In this document: piece after piece, positions 61,846 through 64,000 of the stretch
Position numbering within the stretch: position 1 is the first letter of the stretch
How the letters are laid out: every line of letters starts with the position of its first letter
From: Synechococcus sp. UW140
Lineage (GTDB): Bacteria > Cyanobacteriota > Cyanobacteriia > PCC-6307 > Cyanobiaceae
DNA: 64,000 nt
Direction: 5' to 3'
NCBI GenBank assembly: GCA_945875915.1
Contig: CAMCMT010000005.1
Span: 1-64,000, forward strand
Position numbers and translations under genes: made by a program
Notes under the pieces: generated by a model
What the model was told of the DNA's origin: nothing
The model's database searches: none
The model's input: only the letters and a program-made list of their open reading frames with translations

Positions 61846-64000
61846 ATGGCCGCAGCCCAGGCGCTGAAATGGGAAGGTTGGGATCCCCATCGGGCCCCTG
61901 CCCCTAGCGCCGTGGCCGACCTGTTCAGCCATCACCGCGAGACCCAGCTGGCCCAGCTGGCGCCCCTGGCCGACCGGATGCGACCCCGCACCTTGGAGGA
62001 GTTCCAGGGCCAGGAGGCGATCCTGGGGCCCGGCCGGCTGCTGCGCCGGGCGATCGAGGCCGATCGGGTCGGCAACCTGATCCTGCATGGGCCGCCCGGG
62101 GTGGGCAAAACCACCCTGGCCCGCATCATTGCCGCCACCACCCGCGCCCACTTCAGCAGCCTCAACGCCGTGCTGGCTGGGGTTAAAGACCTGCGCAGCG
62201 AGGTGGACGCGGCCAAGCGCCGCCTGGAGCAGCACAGCCTGCGCACCCTGCTGTTTATCGATGAGGTGCATCGGTTTAACAGCGCCCAGCAGGATGCCCT
62301 GCTGCCCTGGGTCGAGAACGGCACCGTGACCCTGATTGGGGCCACCACAGAAAACCCCTATTTCGAGGTGAACAAGGCCCTGGTCAGTCGCTCGCGGCTG
62401 TTCCGCATGGAAGCGCTGGAACCTCCCCATCTCCAGGCCCTGCTGGAGCGGGCCCTGGCCGACCCGGAGCGGGGCTTTGGCGAGCGGCGGGTGGAGATCA
62501 CGGCCGAGGCGGCGGCCCACCTGGTGGATGTGGCCGGCGGCGATGCCCGCAGCCTGCTCAACGCCCTGGAGCTGGCGGTGGAGACCACGGCGCCGGTGCC
62601 CCTGGGCGAGCCCAGCGACCCAGGGGCCGCCCCGGCTGGCGTGATCCGCATCGACCTGGCCATCGCCGAGGAATCAATCCAGCAGCGGGCCGTGCTCTAC
62701 GACAAGCAGGGCGATGCCCATTTCGACACGATCAGCGCCTTTATTAAGTCGCTGCGGGGCTCCGATGCCGATGCCGCCCTGTTCTGGCTGGCGCGCATGG
62801 TGGAGGCCGGTGAGAACCCCCGCTTCATCTTCCGGCGCATGCTGATCTCCGCCGGTGAGGACATCGGCCTGGCCGATCCCCAGGCCATGGTGGTGGTGGA
62901 AGCCTGCGCCGCGGCCTTCGAGCGGGTGGGCTTACCCGAGGGGCTCTACCCCCTGGCCCAGGCGGCCCTGTATCTAGCCAGCACCGAAAAAAGCAACAGC
63001 CTGCTGGGTTTCTTCGATGCCCTGAAAACGGTCAAGGCCAGCAACCAGCAGGACGTGCCCTCCCACCTGCGCGATGCCAACCGCGATGGCCAGGCCTTTG
63101 GCGATGGCGTGGGCTATCGCTATCCCCATGCCTACGCCGAACACTGGGTCGCCCAGCAATACCTGCCCAGCGCCCTGCAGGGGGAGCTGTTTTGGCAGCC
63201 GGGCCAGCTGGGTTGGGAAGGGGAGCGGCGCGCCCGCATGCAGCAACGGCGCGCCGCCCAGCTGGCCGCCGCCGCCGAACAGGAGGCCGAGCAGGGCACC
63301 GTGCTCAGCGGCGGCCCCGAGGATCCGGTGCTGGCCCGCTGGCTGCAACGGCAGCTGGGCAGCGAGGGCCAACGGCTCGATCGGCTGCGCCAGCGCCTCT
63401 GGCAAGACTCGGCGCCACGGCGCCAGGACCGCGTGTTGATCCTCGAAGCCCGCTCCCTGCTCTGGGCCCTCGATCCCCTCGCCGCTTGCCCCGAAGGAGG
63501 CGTGGTGATCCAGCTGGCCCAGGGCAGCGACCGCCAGCGGCTGGCGGCCCAGCTCCAGGTGCTCGACAGCCTTAGCCAACCCCAATTAGTGGCACCCCAG
63601 GAGCCCCAAGGACAGGGCCAGCCCCCAAGCCTGGACCGGGACCAAGCGCAGGAGCAAGACCTAAACCCCACGGCAGGCCCAGCCGCAGAGGAAAAGCAGG
63701 ACGCGGATCCAGCCGGTCTCCAGGCCCTGGGCCGCCAGCTCGAAACCGGCCATCAATTTGAGTGGATGGTCGGCCGCCATCCCTTCCGCCCACTGGTGGG
63801 AGGGGCCCTGAAGGCCGCTGTTGCAGATCTCGATCACCTGGCGGCCCCCCGCTGCCAGCTGCGGCTGCTGTTCTCCACTCCCGCCCTGGCGCCGGCCGGG
63901 GCGTTGCTGGCGGGTGGGCGGACCTTCACCGCAGCCGAAACGAGCCTGGTGCAGGCAGCCGCCGCCTGCGAAGGGGCCGCCTTCAACTCCCTGGCCGGTG
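61846..64000 (+). CDS. rarA: Replication-associated recombination protein RarA fused to a C-terminal domain, 3' partial
   Basis: RarA (MgsA) is an AAA+ ATPase acting at stalled replication forks. The first 430 residues match it: DRMRPRTLEEFQGQE, Walker A GPPGVGKTTL, Walker B FIDEVHRFN, sensor ATTENPYFEVN, then the RarA tetramer region SAGEDIGLADP and HYRYPHAY-like end. The frame continues past the usual end without a stop through a Gln/Glu/Pro-rich linker into a further domain (LETGHQFEWMVGRHPFRPLVG), which is the cyanobacterial RarA/unknown-domain fusion. It runs off the window at 64000. An internal GTG at 61912 (ADLFSHHRE) is a possible alternative start to the ATG at 61846. Confidence 0.92.
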   Translation, partial: MAAAQALKWEGWDPHRAPAPSAVADLFSHHRETQLAQLAPLADRMRPRTLEEFQGQEAILGPGRLLRRAIEADRVGNLILHGPPGVGKTTLARIIAATTRAHFSSLNAVLAGVKDLRSEVDAAKRRLEQHSLRTLLFIDEVHRFNSAQQDALLPWVENGTVTLIGATTENPYFEVNKALVSRSRLFRMEALEPPHLQALLERALADPERGFGERRVEITAEAAAHLVDVAGGDARSLLNALELAVETTAPVPLGEPSDPGAAPAGVIRIDLAIAEESIQQRAVLYDKQGDAHFDTISAFIKSLRGSDADAALFWLARMVEAGENPRFIFRRMLISAGEDIGLADPQAMVVVEACAAAFERVGLPEGLYPLAQAALYLASTEKSNSLLGFFDALKTVKASNQQDVPSHLRDANRDGQAFGDGVGYRYPHAYAEHWVAQQYLPSALQGELFWQPGQLGWEGERRARMQQRRAAQLAAAAEQEAEQGTVLSGGPEDPVLARWLQRQLGSEGQRLDRLRQRLWQDSAPRRQDRVLILEARSLLWALDPLAACPEGGVVIQLAQGSDRQRLAAQLQVLDSLSQPQLVAPQEPQGQGQPPSLDRDQAQEQDLNPTAGPAAEEKQDADPAGLQALGRQLETGHQFEWMVGRHPFRPLVGGALKAAVADLDHLAAPRCQLRLLFSTPALAPAGALLAGGRTFTAAETSLVQAAAACEGAAFNSLAG

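Overview
The window comes from a GC-rich unicellular cyanobacterium of the picocyanobacterial (Synechococcus/Cyanobium) clade that keeps phycobilisomes. The evidence is a circularly permuted two-piece tmRNA gene encoding the tag ANNIVRFSRQAAPVAA, the phycobilisome genes cpcG and a CpcS/CpeS-type lyase, psbX, a Hlip, Ycf66, ferredoxin-thioredoxin reductase (ftrC), a SufR-controlled suf operon, and an orange carotenoid protein cassette. HIP1-type octamers (GCGATCGC) occur at 6, 1653, 1842, 29560, 37971 and 45586. I see no insertion sequence, prophage, CRISPR array or plasmid-type gene. This is a chromosomal segment of short, tightly packed operons with many 4-bp stop/start overlaps.

Layout. 1-7.5 kb: the end of a sugar-type ABC ATPase, then a minus-strand run (dnaJ-like, hemB, two related tiny membrane proteins, a VOC protein, mutS2) and a thioredoxin-fold protein. 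7.5-9.1 kb: permuted tmRNA and an rRNA methyltransferase-like gene. 9.1-18.5 kb: a holin-family/DUF883-like membrane pair, smc, a PRC-barrel protein, msrB, an LpxB-like glycosyltransferase, tRNA-Leu(GAG) and accC. 18.6-28 kb: yggT, psbX, ycf66 with two tandem beta-propeller lipoproteins, Hlip with an SbmA/ABCD-type ABC exporter, HIT, comM, rpsU and a DUF3747 protein. 28-35 kb: def, an S9 peptidase coupled to a GltS-like symporter, and a bifunctional aldolase/dehydrogenase. 35-37.1 kb: the photoprotection operon ocp-crtW-frp. 37.5-41.4 kb: mtnA, DUF1543, aldo/keto reductase, metallophosphoesterase. 41.5-47.9 kb: ftrC-sufB-sufC-sufD-sufS facing sufR across a near-ideal SufR operator. 47.9-51.4 kb: an unknown gene, a bilin lyase and cpcG in line with sufR, then a DUF4912 protein. 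51.5-64 kb: a phospholipase D-like lipoprotein containing an EF-hand loop, a divergent NmrA/HxlR pair around a palindrome, pgm, an RND efflux pump with its adaptor, and the start of a RarA fusion protein that runs off the window.

How the genes work together. Several units connect photosynthesis with redox and metal homeostasis. OCP quenches the phycobilisome, CrtW makes its ketocarotenoid, and FRP reverses the quenching. SufR senses Fe-S status and faces the suf genes plus ftrC, whose product needs a [4Fe-4S] cluster, while sufR's own strand continues into phycobilisome assembly genes. HemB supplies tetrapyrrole, and Hlip plus an adjacent ABC exporter hint at pigment or lipid handling. No clearly new multi-gene defence or mobile system is visible. 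The best candidates for undescribed biology are the sufR-orf135-lyase linkage, the ABC exporter-Hlip pair, the calcium-loop phospholipase-like lipoprotein, the tandem small membrane proteins behind hemB, the DUF4912 module, and residue 244 of OCP.
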